Shown: one piece after another, positions 45,955-57,365 of the stretch | Numbering within the stretch: position 1 is the first letter of the stretch | How the letters are laid out: each line of letters starts with the position of its first letter | NCBI GenBank assembly: GCA_005408345.1 | Contig: SEMN01000344.1 | Coordinates: 218,501 to 282,500 of the forward strand | Source of the DNA: Macquaria australasica | Lineage: Eukaryota > Chordata > Actinopteri > Centrarchiformes > Percichthyidae | DNA: 64,000 bases | Direction of reading: 5' to 3' | The notes under the pieces: generated by a model | The model's database searches: none | Told to the model about the DNA's origin: nothing | Seen by the model: only the letters and a program-made list of their open reading frames with translations | Position numbers and translations under genes: made by a program

Positions 45955-46970
45955 TTTGGAAGCTTCGCGGTGGTGACGTTGAAGTCATGTGACCGTGGTG
46001 TAGTTGGTTTATAGCCGAACATTAGCTTTTTACTTCTGGTGATTGCATTTACGCTTCAAAAATCATAAAAGTGGTGTTCATTTGTGAAGATTATCTTGCT
46101 GAACAAAATGTGCAAGTATCATAAACTTTTGTTTGCCACAGAGTTTATTTTCTGCAATAATCCAAAATCCAGGGGACAAATCCTATTGGCTTTTTGTCGA
46201 GGGAACCAGGGCGATGCTAACTTCAGGCTTGGCCTACAAAAATATTTCATCCCTGCAGCACTCTATAGCTTTATTGAGTGTTATCATAACAGATAGAAGT
46301 GATGGCAAGCAACAAAAACAAAACTCAAATAGTAAAAAATGGAACAGGTGTTGTATAAAGCCTTTTGTGGCTCCTGAGGGAGCTCTGCGAAGTCTGATAA
46401 GTTTCCTCAAGTGACGTCACTTGAGTCAGCGAGTTGCACTGTGGATAATGTAGGCGCAAGGTTTTGACAAGAAAGAAGAATGCATGGAAGTAAAAAGGAT
46501 GGATAATGAATAGTAAGACCTTGATACGGAACCTCCGCTCAGCCTTGCTTCCAGTTTTTTCCAGTATCCCCTCGTGGTATTGCAGCAAAAAATTCCAAAA
46601 GCATTTTCCCCATAGACCACCATTATAAAAGAGACGCCTGTAAATCTGTTGACAGGACCCCTCGAACTGCAAACAAGGTCGATTATGACTCTTTCTATTA
46701 TGAATTTTTGATCCATGGAGGTTTTATATTTGTAAAACTTTCCTCGAGCTGAGAAAAGCGATTTAAAAATCTGTGACGTCATCACAATGTTAAGTCTATG
46801 GGCCGAGCGGGAACTCGTGGGCGTGGCCAGCGGGGGGAAACACTACTGCACATATTCAGTGAGCCACATAGTAAACCCAGAAGCTAGAAACGTTTTTGGC
46901 CAGGAGAGCAGTTCTTATTTGGAATAGGCGCCATCTTTAGGTCCAGTATCTAGTTTTTATAATACATCCA
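45955..46970 (+). repeat. Probable long non-autonomous repeat
   Basis: A run of about 1 kb reading cgcggtggtgacgttgaagt, tttttacttctggtgattgc, agattatcttgctgaacaaa and ttttgtcgagggaacc, later cattataaaagagacgcctg and gggcgtggccagcgggg. These blocks are familiar from dispersed percomorph repeats. Ends and class are not resolved, and it may be two elements. It includes a 20-bp perfect palindrome at 46406-46425. Confidence 0.4.
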
Positions 46971-47689
46971 TGAAAAAAGTAGATATCTCTGGGCCTGCTG
47001 ATCCTCTCTTTTTATAGAGTCTAATTGTGAGTACATTTTGTCATTATATCTGACCACAAGCATTTAAATATGTCATAACATTTATTTGCTGCTTCCAAAC
47101 TTACAGGAAGGTTCTCACAAGGTGCACTTAAATGCAGCGAGGGCACCTGTGGGAGCATTAAGTGAAGCTTGATGGGCAGTGAAGTCACTCCAGCTGCCAC
47201 ACAGTTTGGGATGAAACCTGACAGGAGGCTCACATATCCATCCTTACTGTCACTGGGGGGGCAGGGGAAACAACACAACACGAAGACACTGCTTTTGGCT
47301 TTTCCATCTCTCTCCATTATTCTCTCCTCGTTTGCATTCACTGCCTCACAACTAATTTCAAAGGTGTTTTATTGTCATGAAATACACTAGATGTAAAAGA
47401 AAGAAAAAGAAGATTCAATTCACAACGATGAATGAAATGATGCTGAACACAATGAAAGAAAAAAATGTGTCCTACAGGATAAATAGACACTGTTCACAAG
47501 GGCTTTTCAGGGTCTGATTACTCAATAACGGTATGTTGCTTTTAGACTGCAACTTGTATTTCAGCTATATTTTACCTCACCCAATACAATTTTCATGTTT
47601 TCTGTAGAAGCCCATGATTCTATCACAACTCTTATTGTGTCTCATTTTGTCATCCGCAGTTCTTTGTTTAGTAATCCAGTCATGTGAGG

Positions 47690-47880
47690 TATACCACCAT
47701 AATTAAATATCTTATCCATCCTAAAGTATATGCTAGAGTTTTATTTGTGGATTTTAGTGCAGCGTTTAACTCTTTGAAAACACACATCCTCTCACAAAGC
47801 ATCATTGATCTTGGGGTTTGGTTAAAAGATTTTCTTTCTAGTCGACCACAGAGAGTCTGTTTAAGTGGAACCAGGATGTG
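47690..47880 (+). pseudogene. LINE reverse transcriptase fragment
   Basis: The open frame reads VYARVLFVDFSAAFNSLKTHILSQS and then WLKDFLSSRPQRVCLSGTRM. This is RT motif A (FVDFSAAFN) and the following FLSSRPQRV block of a CR1/Rex-group LINE. It breaks off just where the PQG motif should follow, at a possible hAT-type end at 47886. It is only about 65 codons long. Confidence 0.75.
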
Positions 47881-47885
47881 AACTA

Positions 47886-48440
47886 CAGGGGAGCCAGGGG
47901 GAGCTTGGCTCCTCTTAATAACACGTGAGCTCCCTGAAAACATGATTTGTGGAATTTTGGGGGGTCTCTAAAATATTGATAATATGCTATTTTTGCCATG
48001 CATTTCTATTTTTCTGTATCTTCATCATCATGGTTCGTGTATAAAATTAGGCTATTATTGATGTATGATTCATGCATGAGGGTGATTCACCACTAATTAA
48101 CATTAATAAAGATAGATTGCCATCACCATCAAAGCGTAGCCGCGAGATATCATAAACTCAAAGATCAGAAAAAAACAAACTTTCTCCCACTCAGTCTGCA
48201 TGCTGAATCGCCGTTATTCATTTCTTCTTTTTTTCCTTTTTTGGTTTTGTTTTTTTGTCATCAGCATCCAGATATGTCAAAAAGAAAACTCTTGGATTTA
48301 CCAAAAAATGACTCTGAAGAGCAACCAGAGCCAGAGGCGTCTTCTACCACAAATGTTAGCTTGACAACACTGATGCTACACCTGCTGGGACTGCTGTCAG
48401 CACAAACAGATGCTCAAGTTAATTGTAGTTCATTACAAAT
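47886..48440 (+). mobile_element. Possible hAT-type DNA transposon left end with ORF start
   Basis: Begins CAGGGGAGCCAGGGGGAG, a hAT-like terminal sequence with a short inner inverted GAGC repeat, then ctgaaaacatgatttgtgg. About 390 bases later an ATG opens MSKRKLLDLPKNDSEEQPEP, which resembles the N-terminus of ZMYM1-like hAT transposase proteins. The frame stops at about 48450 with no transposase core, so only a fragment remains. The assignment rests on pattern memory. Confidence 0.4.
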
Positions 48441-48799
48441 CCAGTGGTAGGCGATATTGTGTAGCCTAATGAAGGCTCTCCTCCACAGCGCAGGTCTGGC
48501 CCATTCCTTTATTCACATGCAGCGGTTACCACTTTGTATTAAACAATAGTGTGATGATATAGATCAATGAAATAGCCTAAACCTTTTTAAATAAACAAAT
48601 AGCCTTGGACACAGCCTTGGATGGGCAGGCAGACAAAGGATCAAAGTCTGATCAATTATGAGTCTGACTCCGCAGGCATCTCAATTTCAGCAATAGGAAA
48701 TTCTTCGGGGGGTATATTTCTGGTGGCGCACTGGCTGAAGTGGCGCGGTGTAGATGAATTCTTAAAAAAAGGCACAAAAAACCCCCACTTAATTTCGGG

Positions 48800-48915
48800 T
48801 GGTAACACATTACTTGACATAGTAAATGTATATAAATATTAGTAACGCATTATATTACTTCGGTACTACTAAAAGTAATAGAGTACTGTAACGCATTACT
48901 TTTGTAACCCCCAAA
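48800..48915. repeat. Decayed repeat with taacgcattac motif
   Basis: Two copies of taacgcatta(c) surround ttcggtactactaaaagtaa. This resembles the end of a common teleost repeat built on AGTAA/TTACT words. Short and diverged. Confidence 0.4.
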
Positions 48916-49204
48916 ACTGCTTAGTAGGCCTTCAGAAAACAGATCCCTTAAGTGAGGCTGAGTATTTGGCCCAAGTACAAGCTCTTCAGCAAAAGTAGCG
49001 ATTTAGAGATTAATGTTGATATAAAGTAATGGTTATTAGTGCCAGAAGGGATTTCCTAACTTTTGTACTTTGTCGGCCAACTTGTTAAAACTGTTGAAAG
49101 TTTCAGATATCTTGGTATATTCCTGCATTGCCAGTTGAGATTCTCAAAGAAGTCTTTTCCTCACAGTGCAATCAGAATTTTAAATTCAAACAAGGCTAAG
49201 AGAG

Positions 49205-49920
49205 GCCACATGCTAGCAGCTCTTTGAGGCTGTACTTGAGGCACAGCAGCACTTTCAGCTAATGCTAACATGCTGATCTTTAGCAGGTATAATGTTTACT
49301 ATTTTCACCACAGACTGCATATAAAGATGGACGACGCGTCTCCACTTCCTCCCACTGTACAAAAATGAAGCCAAAATATCTCAGATACGGGCGCTGCCAT
49401 CTTGCGTGACATCATTTGGAGCTAGAGTCCCAAAGTGGAGCCACAGTATTGAGGTCCCGCCCATCCCGCCTGAACCAATCACGAGCACACTAACAGTTGT
49501 CAATCATGACGTCTCTCCCCCTTTTTTAGCATCAAATAACTAATTAAAACCAAACTTATCAGAAAAATGAACACTGGAACAAACATCAGCGTGATAAGAA
49601 AAACCTAACATGACAGAAACCATCTTTGGGAACATTTTAGTTTAGTTTATGACCTATACTGCAGCCAGCCACCAGGGGGCGATCAAGATGTTTTGGCTGT
49701 CATGTTGTGCATCTTTAAATACACAGTCTATGACGTTCACCATTTTGGTTTAGAATGTTAGCATACAGTACTAACATTTGCATTTAGTACATATGTGTAC
49801 ACAAATACACAATTCAGCTGAGGCTGAAGGCAAAGTCATCAGTTTTGCAGGTATTTGGTCATAAGGATCACCAGAGTCAGTAGGACTGATCGTCTGGGAA
49901 CTTCTGTACATGCTGGATGA
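49205..49920 (+). repeat. Dispersed repeat, split by a younger insertion
   Basis: The left part, 49205-49309, includes atgctaacatgctgatcttt and tagcaggtataatgtttac. The right part, 49736-49920, includes ttcaccattttggtttagaa, gcaggtatttggtcataa and ggatcaccagagtcagtagg. The same blocks occur at 56530-56950. The gap between the parts is the inverted-repeat element at 49310-49735. Confidence 0.7.
49310..49735. mobile_element. Miniature inverted-repeat transposon inserted in an older repeat
   Basis: Left end acagactgcatataaagatg. Right end catctttaaatacacagtct followed by atg. Together they form an inverted repeat of about 20 bases with few mismatches. The same hexamer TTCACC flanks both sides (49304-49309 and 49736-49741), which fits a target-site duplication. 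The body includes the common fish block ccaccagggggcgatcaaga. It has no ORF. Confidence 0.75.
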
Positions 49921-51247
49921 GTGGAAACTTTGGCCTGCTGGTGGTATGCTTCATGTTTTCTTCTGCTTCTTCTTCTTTTTATTGCTCTATTCTATTGACT
50001 TGTAGAATTTTGTTTAAACAGAATTGTGATAACTTTGAGCCAATTACAAATACATGTGTTTTTCAAAACATGATAATAAACTGGCCCGTAGTGCTGTGCA
50101 GCTCTACTTTATCTTACCGACTCAACTAATGGAAAAAAGCCCTGTCCGGCTTTGCAGACATGTGGTATGCAACATGTCATTTTACAGGCCTCATTTCACA
50201 GGGATTTATTCTTGGATTTTTTAGGTACCATTCCTTCTGCATCCCTGCTTTATGTGCCAAAGTTTTCTCTTTGTTACTTTGTAGAGTTGTGTCTTTTGCT
50301 GAGACAGCATTTTCTGCTGCATCATATTTTTTCCTTGGTGTATAGTCAACAAGTGAAGGGTTTATATTTTATTTCTATGAGAAAGCGACAAATATTTTAC
50401 TTACATTCAGTATTTCACCGCAGGTTTTTCAGTTCACTAAATCCTAAGCTATGTCTCTGTCTCTGTATTTAATATCATTTGCCACCAAACCCTTTAAATC
50501 CACTTACATAAATAGACTATGAGGAGCAAACAGGAGCAGCAGCTAATGACTGACAAGATGTTTATCTATCCCTGACATACGTTAGTTCAAAAACAGCTTT
50601 TTTGCACACAGAAAATTATATATTCGCTCTCTGAGGGAGTGATGCATCTGTTGAAGTGTCTGTTTTAAGATTTAATACATCGCTTGGATGAGTCAACATC
50701 ACTTTGTAACGGCTGTGTCGGATTTCATCAAAACAGTCAAAACCTGCTTACAACACCTGACAGAGAGGAGTCATGACCGATGACAGACAAGATCTTATTA
50801 CTGGCATTTGTTGAGTGTGATCGATGTTTAGATGTACGTCATTAATACATCAGCTTACAGGGAACAGCAGGCCGGAAGCTCCACTGATGGCTTCCAAATA
50901 GACTGGAAATGTTTTGTTTGATTAAATTTAGACTCACTCAAACATACCTATAACTTCCCATCTAACAACTATCCAAAACAACAGTTTTCCTCATAGCTGT
51001 CCCGAGGCACAAGCAAGCTGAGAGGCTATTTTTGTACTGTTTTGGTGTTTGCACTTCACACACAAGGAAATTGATGTTTAATTGATGGTCAATTCACCCA
51101 AATTGAAAAAGAAAAAAATCTCTCTTAACGTGGTATCAAGCCTTACTGCTCAATATAGAGTGAGCTATTGAGTGTCTATCATAAAGGGATGATAGCCTAA
51201 TGATAAATGTATAATGTATTGTTTTTTATATTGACCCCAGCATTCTT

Positions 51248-51250
<3 letters not shown>
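49921..51250. other. Gene-free spacer
   Basis: No exon, RNA gene or named repeat seen. The frame at 50152-50472 has no motif and no splice support. Confidence 0.45.

Positions 51251-51286
<36 letters not shown>
51251..51286. repeat. (TC)n microsatellite
   Basis: Eighteen TC units immediately beside the 3' end of the minus-strand LINE remnant. Confidence 0.95.
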
Positions 51287-51292
<6 letters not shown>

Positions 51293-52345
51293 GTTGAATT
51301 CAGTAGGCATGACATTTGACATGTGTTGCCAAAGCACAATTACGAAAGACAATACAAAACAAAATGTGAATAACAATATTAGTTAACAGAATAAAATAGA
51401 TAATGAAATAAAATTTCTATATGTGTCCTACTGGTTGTCTCTCTTGTTGTGGCAGGAAGTGACCTATTTGGCAGCAAACACTGCACATTCTTTCTATTCC
51501 CCCAGAATGAGGGCTCATTTTTCTCCTTCTGTCACACTTTGCAATTTGGGGCAATTTTTTTTCAAATTCTGGAAAGATTTGCTCCCTAATATTTCTGTAG
51601 TTTTGACATTCTGTTAGAAAGTGTAATTGTGTCTCTACAGCTCCCTCATCACAACGACAGCACAGCCAGGTCTGCCTGTGTCTGCTCTTCTCTATACTAT
51701 GGTCACTCAGTTTTTACATTGTCAGTGTCTTTCTTAGGTTCTTATCACTTACTGTGGTTAGGTAAGTGATGTATTTTTCCTTTTCTTTAGTTATAATGTG
51801 GTTTGGTCTAATCTTCTGGGTGATAACTGCTCTGAGGCTGGCTGGGGTGTGTGATGTCAGAAGGTGAAGGGTCAACCAGTTGACTGAGGGGACTCCTGGC
51901 AAGCAAGGGCTTTATAATGGTAACAGACAGGGTCGCTCTTTTTAATATGGCTCCAGAATTTGATAGATCTTTTTTGAATACTTAGAAGTAAAGGATACTG
52001 GCCTAATTCAGCCCTGTATGCAGAGTTTGGGGGTTTTCTTTGTACCCGCAGAATACCTATCCAGAACTCTGCATGCATGCTTTCAAATTGGATTTTTGTC
52101 CCATTTAGCCCAATCATTTTGTAGTAAGGGGCCCCATACATCACAGCCATACAGTGCAATCGATTCTATAATATTTTGAGCCATGTCCTGATTGGAATTT
52201 GGTTTTGAACTGACTGCTTGACGGTTTCCTGTGGAACTGAACCCAGGTAAGTAGGTATTTGTTCTATTTGGGTCCCACCTATTATAAATGTTGGGTCATT
52301 TCTCTGCAACCTTGATCTTTTTTGGAAGAGGATCATTTTGGTCTT
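51293..52345 (-). pseudogene. Decayed LINE: RT thumb and C-terminal region
   Basis: Read on the minus strand across several frames. It begins KKTKMILFQKRSRLQRNDPT, then QIPTYLGS, IRTWLKIL, MHAEFWIGILRVQRKPPNSA, YRAELGQYPLLLSIQKRSIK and DKNLRKTLTM. It ends with the Cys/His-containing CDEGAVETQLHFLTECQNYR. This is the C-terminal third of a fish LINE ORF2 with its zinc-knuckle-like end. Several frameshifts and stops make it a pseudogene. The 3' end near 51293 carries the gctttggca-type tail on the minus strand. Confidence 0.75.
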
Positions 52346-52364
52346 CTTCGTGTCTCTCTCTCTT

Positions 52365-52686
52365 TCTCTCGCTCCGGAGGCGGTCGCTAGGGAAGTGGGC
52401 GTGGCGTCGTAGCTGGGTAGTGACGTCATCGGGAGCTGTTCAAAGTGGTGTGGTGCTGAAGAGAGACTCCTCTCCTCTCCGCTCAGTCAGCCCAGCCAGT
52501 CTGCCTTGCTCGGTCGCTCGGTTGGTCCGCAGCCATCAGCTGATCCGTGGACGCTGGATTTCACCGCCTCAAAGATCGTTAATTATCGCTCATTACAGAA
52601 GGATACAGAAGACAGAAAAAAAGAAAAAAAATCAGCACCGTTTACACATCAACTGAAGCCCATGTGGGAGAGATTTCCAGAGAGAA
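52365..52686 (+). promoter_or_regulatory. Probable CpG-type promoter and first exon of an unidentified gene
   Basis: Much richer in GC and CpG than anything within several kb. It carries a GC-box/KLF-like gtgggcgtggc near 52396, a CRE GTGACGTCA at about 52421-52429 and no TATA box. A strong splice donor, GAGAA|GTAAGT, lies at 52686/52687. This suits a transcript starting about 52440-52520, with a first exon ending at 52686. An ATG at 52662 opens MWERFPER before the donor, but an untranslated exon is equally possible. No following exon was recognised, so the gene cannot be named. Confidence 0.5.
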
Positions 52687-52969
52687 GTAAGTCGCCTCTT
52701 TTCTGTCTATTTCTCTATCTAATGTGTCGGAAAGCGGCAGGGATGGATACTTTACACCTTCACTGGGTTAGAAACGGTAATAAATCACAAGTGATGTCTT
52801 TCCCGTGAGATCTTGGTTGTGTAATAGTACAGATATATCCCTGCTGTCTGTAATTATCAGCCCGTGTGTGTCCACTGAGGCGAGTCTTCCAGCCGCGCCT
52901 AAATCTTACCCTGTGCCTGCGGGGGTAAAACATTTGACTCATATTTGCATGATCCAATGGTCAGAGATG

Positions 52970-53034
52970 CTCTCTCTCTCTTCCTCTCTCTCTCTCTCTC
53001 TCTCTCATAAACACGCGCACACACATACACACAC
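52970..53034. repeat. (TC)n then CA-rich microsatellite
   Basis: TC run to 53006, then a broken ACAC run. Confidence 0.9.
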
Positions 53035-53150
53035 TCTGTTTTCTTTGCATGAATGCCTGAGATCAGAAAAGCAACTCAATGCAACTGAATAAAAAATACA
53101 AATATAAAGCACAGCAATACTCAACTCTCTCTCTCTCGTTATTTCTATAT

Positions 53151-53153
<3 letters not shown>

Positions 53154-53186
<33 letters not shown>
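53154..53186. repeat. (TG)n microsatellite
   Basis: Sixteen TG units after a short TC run. Confidence 0.95.
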
Positions 53187-53191
<5 letters not shown>

Positions 53192-53521
53192 AGACACACA
53201 CTGGATACACAGGAACACCACTATTCTAGACTATAATTGTAACCTCCAATTAATTAAATTCTGTGGTGTCTGGTCATTCAGTTGTGATTTTATCCAGTTT
53301 ACTGACCCACTGCGAACATGTAGTGGCTTTATGGTTTAACTGGTTTACAGCAGGAGACATACTGGGGGTGGGGTGCAGTCAGTGGTCATGCTGCTACTGT
53401 GTTTCTTGGTGGCTGTATACAGCATCACAGCTTGTGGGAGAAAGTACAGGAGCCGGTGAATATCTGTTGAGAGGCGTTGCTTTTTTGATTCCAGAGTACA
53501 TTTAGGTGTGGCCCCGGCTGG

Positions 53522-53840
53522 CCTCTCCTCTCCTCTCCTTACTCTTTTCCTTGCTTATTACCTCCTCTTCTCTTTTCTCCTCCCTTTTCCTCCCTTCTCT
53601 CTTTCCCACTTCTTGTTTCCTGCTCTCCTCGCCTCTCCTCTCTCTTTTTTTCTGTTCCCTCCTCTCCTCTCATTTCTTCATGTTTCCGCCTCTCTTTTCC
53701 TTTTATGTTTTCTCCTCTCCTCTTTTCTCCTTTCTTGTTTCCTCCTCCCATCTCCTCTTTTCTCCTCTCTTCTTTCCTTTTTTCTTTACTCCTCTCCTCG
53801 CTTCCCTTCTCTCTCTTCTCTCCTCTCCTTTTTCTTGTCT
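53522..53840. repeat. Polypyrimidine tract, about 320 bases
   Basis: The plus strand is almost entirely C and T, built from CTCCTCTCCTC and TTTCTCC words with scattered G/A interruptions. It makes long apparent frames on both strands, rich in Ser/Leu/Phe or Glu/Arg/Lys, that are not genes. Confidence 0.9.
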
Positions 53841-54124
53841 CAGTTTTATTGCCTTGGCTTAAAAGGAGTCAAGCAGGTGCTGTAAAACTGTCTCTTTCCG
53901 TCATCTACACATATATGTACATTGAAAGCGAAGCGACTGGCAGTCAGTTTAATTGTCTCTTTGATTTTTGCTCTCCGTCGAACATAAAAAAAGTAATGTG
54001 GCAGTAGAATATAGTGCAAGTCAGTGTTTGAAACCTTCTTTTTCTATGAAGTCATATTTTAAAATTACTTTTCTTCCATCCAGTTTACTCATTTTTCACA
54101 TCACACCATAACATTCAGTGTCAA

Positions 54125-54720
54125 TTTCAGATATTAAAGACTCCAGTAATGTATTATTGCAGGTTTATGATGTTGAGGACTCAAAATTGAAGCAGAGTCT
54201 GAGATATCCTGATTTTTACAGTTCCTAGCATGGGTCAGATTTCAAAAAGGCTTGATCCTACATTTCCCATAATGCAACTCAATACCATCTTTCATTAGTC
54301 CCTGTCTCCTCGCCTCCTAAATGTTCACTTCTTTCAAACTCCACACCTCCAGTTTACAATGTAAGCTTTCAGCTCACACATCATCAGGGTTATTTTTTGG
54401 AAAGCTTCATTCAAGGCCACAAAAGACATTACCACAAAAGGGAGTTTTTCCTTGCCACTGTCGCCTAGTGCTTGCTCATGGTGGGAACTGTTGGGTCTCT
54501 GTAAATATAAAGAGTCGGTCTAGACCTGCTCTATTCGAAAAAGTGCCCTAAGATAACTTTGTTATGATATGGCGCTAAATAAATAAAACTGAATTGAATT
54601 GAATTACACACCTACTTTCACGGACTGAGTAGTAGTCTTTGTGACAAGCAAACTGAACTTCATGTGTAAAATCGGTGAAGTGCTCTTTAAGTGTCAGAAA
54701 CATACAACTTAATTTTCTTT
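54125..54720. mobile_element. Short non-autonomous DNA element, copy 2, interrupted by an L2 tail
   Basis: Shares ctacatttcccataatgcaa, tttcaaactccacacctcc, ggactgagtagtagtctttg and catgtgtaaaatcggtgaag with 22482-22915 in the same order. The L2 tail at 54437-54605 sits between the last two groups of blocks. Confidence 0.7.
54437..54605 (+). mobile_element. Solo L2-type LINE 3' tail
   Basis: Runs from aaaagggagtttttccttgc through gtcggtctagacctgctc to TTGAATTGAATT. It is the fourth copy of this tail in the window, and inserted into an older repeat. Confidence 0.9.
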
Positions 54721-56529
54721 TCAGATGTTAAAAAGCCCTTACTTTTGCTTCCTGATATTTGAAAACCTCCGCCAACTCAACTTGTATCAACTATCATCTA
54801 TACAAAGCCTACCACCTTTGAAAATGACAGCATTTCAACATGATGTGGCAGTAACAGCTCTGTTTCTTGTTCGTAAGACATTATGGTTATGTTCCTGAGG
54901 CTGGAAGAATCCAGTGTTTGTGAAGCTCAGCGTTGCTGTACAAAGTCTTTTTGAACTCGGCTCCCACAAGATGCACGCGGGCTGCAGGGTGCAGCTCGAG
55001 CTCTCCATGCTTCCTGAGGTGTGCACGTCTTGACATTTTAGCACGCAGGAAGATATGTGAAAGGTGACATTGCTGACATCATGACAGGGCTGCAAAAGTA
55101 CATGATATACGTTTAGAGGGTTTATGGAGGATCTAAATATAGGTGGATGTAGAGCAGTGCCACAGTTTTTACTTTATATCTATAGTAACTTTCATTCCTC
55201 TCCCTGTGGATTTAGACCTGGGCCTGTAGCCCAACTCTTCTCACATTTACCATTTACCAATTATCCCTGTATTAGAGTAATCCTGTGCCTTTAGTTAATA
55301 CAATACTGCCTTTGACTCTGTGAGTTATTTAATACGGTTCTTGGCTTTAGACCAGCTTGCCAATGGAGCAGAAGGCTTCACAATATGTCCACATCTTTAA
55401 ACATGAGTCTTGAGACTAACCTTTTCAGTCTGGCTTGCATAATGTCTCCTCGTTTGCCAGTTTGACTGGTTAAATCATCACCTCCTGTGTGATATTTTTG
55501 AAATTAAAAATGTCATATAAACCTCGTTTCTGAGTTCTTGTTAATGTTCGAGTGTGTTTTTGGAATTGTGAGTTTAAGATCTATAATTTCTCAAGCAAAA
55601 GGCCTGATGTCTTTATTGAACTCAGTGGATGCGGAGAGCTTTGATGCTTTGATACCCTGAAGGCCGATAAACATTTTAATTCAAGCTCAGAACACGTTAA
55701 TTCTTCCAACCCTGCATGATAGGCGCTGAGTATTGATTGATGGATTGATTGATTTGGCTTCTGTTTGTGGTGTATTTTAAAAATCTCACAGGAAATTGCA
55801 GTGCACTTACATTTAATTAATTCCTATGAAGTAATGGCTTTTTCATGGAACCCCCCCCCCCCCCACCTCCCTTCCTCTCTATCCACATGCTCTAAACGGA
55901 CCCCCGGGTGTCCAGCAGACTGGGTTTCTGTTCACAGAGCAGGCAGGTGGTGGAGTGGAGCTGGCAGGTCGATAGGGCAGGCAGGTGGGGGGTTGGGTGG
56001 GGCTCTCCGATGATTCCTGGACTCCAGTGACACCTGATAGTGCTGGATCTAGTTTCTCTACCTCTGTGCAGGTGGAGAGACATCAGTTAACTGTGTACAG
56101 TATTGGATAATATGGAGTAACTGCGGTTAATACCATTGTCAATGTTCAATTTTTATAGTAAGTTTGTTTATAGTAAGTTTAAGTTTGTTTAATTGTATTT
56201 GATTAGCCCACCACAATGACAATTTTAGTTTTTCTTATTGTATCCATTCCCAAAAGACATTCTCCTGCCCCTCTTCACAGGGAGGTCAGAGGTCAGAGAC
56301 CACTACTGAAAAGCACTTGTGTTGTTTAAAGGACACTTCAGCAAGATGGATGTTTGTCATCAACAGGGCTTATACTTGGGCCATTTATTTGATAGATGAT
56401 TTAATGCCAACATCAAGAGTCCACTGCCCTTTAAGTGATAACTCTTAGGGAACATTTTGATTCCAAATTTAGTGAACAGAAGCCTCTAGATTTGAGGTTG
56501 ACAGACCCCCACACGCACAGAGGCACTTT
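54721..56529. other. Gene-free spacer
   Basis: No exon or repeat recognised, except a run of 14 C at 55851-55864 followed by a GC-rich stretch to about 56010. That stretch has gcaggcaggtggtgg-type imperfect repeats. Confidence 0.4.
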
Positions 56530-56950
56530 GAGCTCAATCCTAACATCAACATGCTCACTAACATGCTGATGATTAGCAGGTATAATGGTTACCAATGTAA
56601 TGGAATGAACTAAAATGTCATTAGTATTTGGTCATAAACCAAAGTACTGGACAAATTTAAATTTTGATGTGATGATGGCGCTGGATGAAAACTCAGGGGC
56701 TCACCAAAGTTATTACAGTTGATCCTGAGAGGAACATGACATTTCATGGCAATCTATCCAATAGTTGGCAAGACATTTAAGGATGGCCACAAATGTGAAC
56801 CTCATGGTGGCGTTAGAATAAAAGTCAGAGGATCACCAAAGTCAGTAGGATTCATCCTCTGGGCACCATGAATGTCTGTACAAAATGTCATGTTGTTGAG
56901 ATATTTCAGCCTGGACCAAAGTGGTGGACTGACATACTGACCAACATCGC
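56530..56950 (+). repeat. Dispersed repeat, uninterrupted copy
   Basis: Contains catgctgatgattagcaggt, tatttggtcataaaccaaag, gatgatggcgctggatgaaa, ggatcaccaaagtcagtagg and gatatttcagcctggacca. These blocks are shared with 49205-49920. It is a very common percomorph repeat without coding capacity. Confidence 0.75.
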
Positions 56951-56959
56951 CATCCCATC

Positions 56960-57365
56960 CTTATAGTCAGTCTTCGTCCCTTGTGGGATGTAAGGTTCCC
57001 TCCATTGTTCCCTAGCCTCACCCCAAATTGAGTTGACCTTGGCTAGCTCGCCCATTACAGTTCTGCACCAGGTCATTTTTGGTCTCCCAGGTTTGAGTCC
57101 ATCTCAGCACAACCGTTGGGATGCAATCTGCTTCCATTCAAAACACAGTTGCTTCTGCCTTATTTCAGTGATGATGTAACTGCTTTTGTTTTTTCTGTAT
57201 AAATCCAAGGATGTGATCTTCTTAGGCCAAAAGATGCCACAGGTATCAGGTATCCATTGTGGAATGCCTCAGTCCTTTTCATATCAGCTTTGGTTCCCCA
57301 CCAGCTTTCAGCACCATACATCAGGATGGTACGTTGATGTTATAAAGATGGACCTGATTTAGTAT
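56960..57365 (-). pseudogene. Decayed LINE ORF2 C-terminus
   Basis: On the minus strand the frame near 57335 reads RTILMYGAESWWGTKADMKR and then TEAFHNG, the thumb-to-C-terminal part of a non-LTR reverse transcriptase. Further on, frame-shifted segments give TWCRTVMGELAKVN and WGEARE-like pieces, typical of the end of such proteins. At least two frame changes and several stops are present. Confidence 0.6.

Noticed and set aside
53506..53885. Leu/Ser/Phe-rich frames of 118-125 codons
   Set aside because: Produced by the polypyrimidine tract; composition follows the repeat in every frame.
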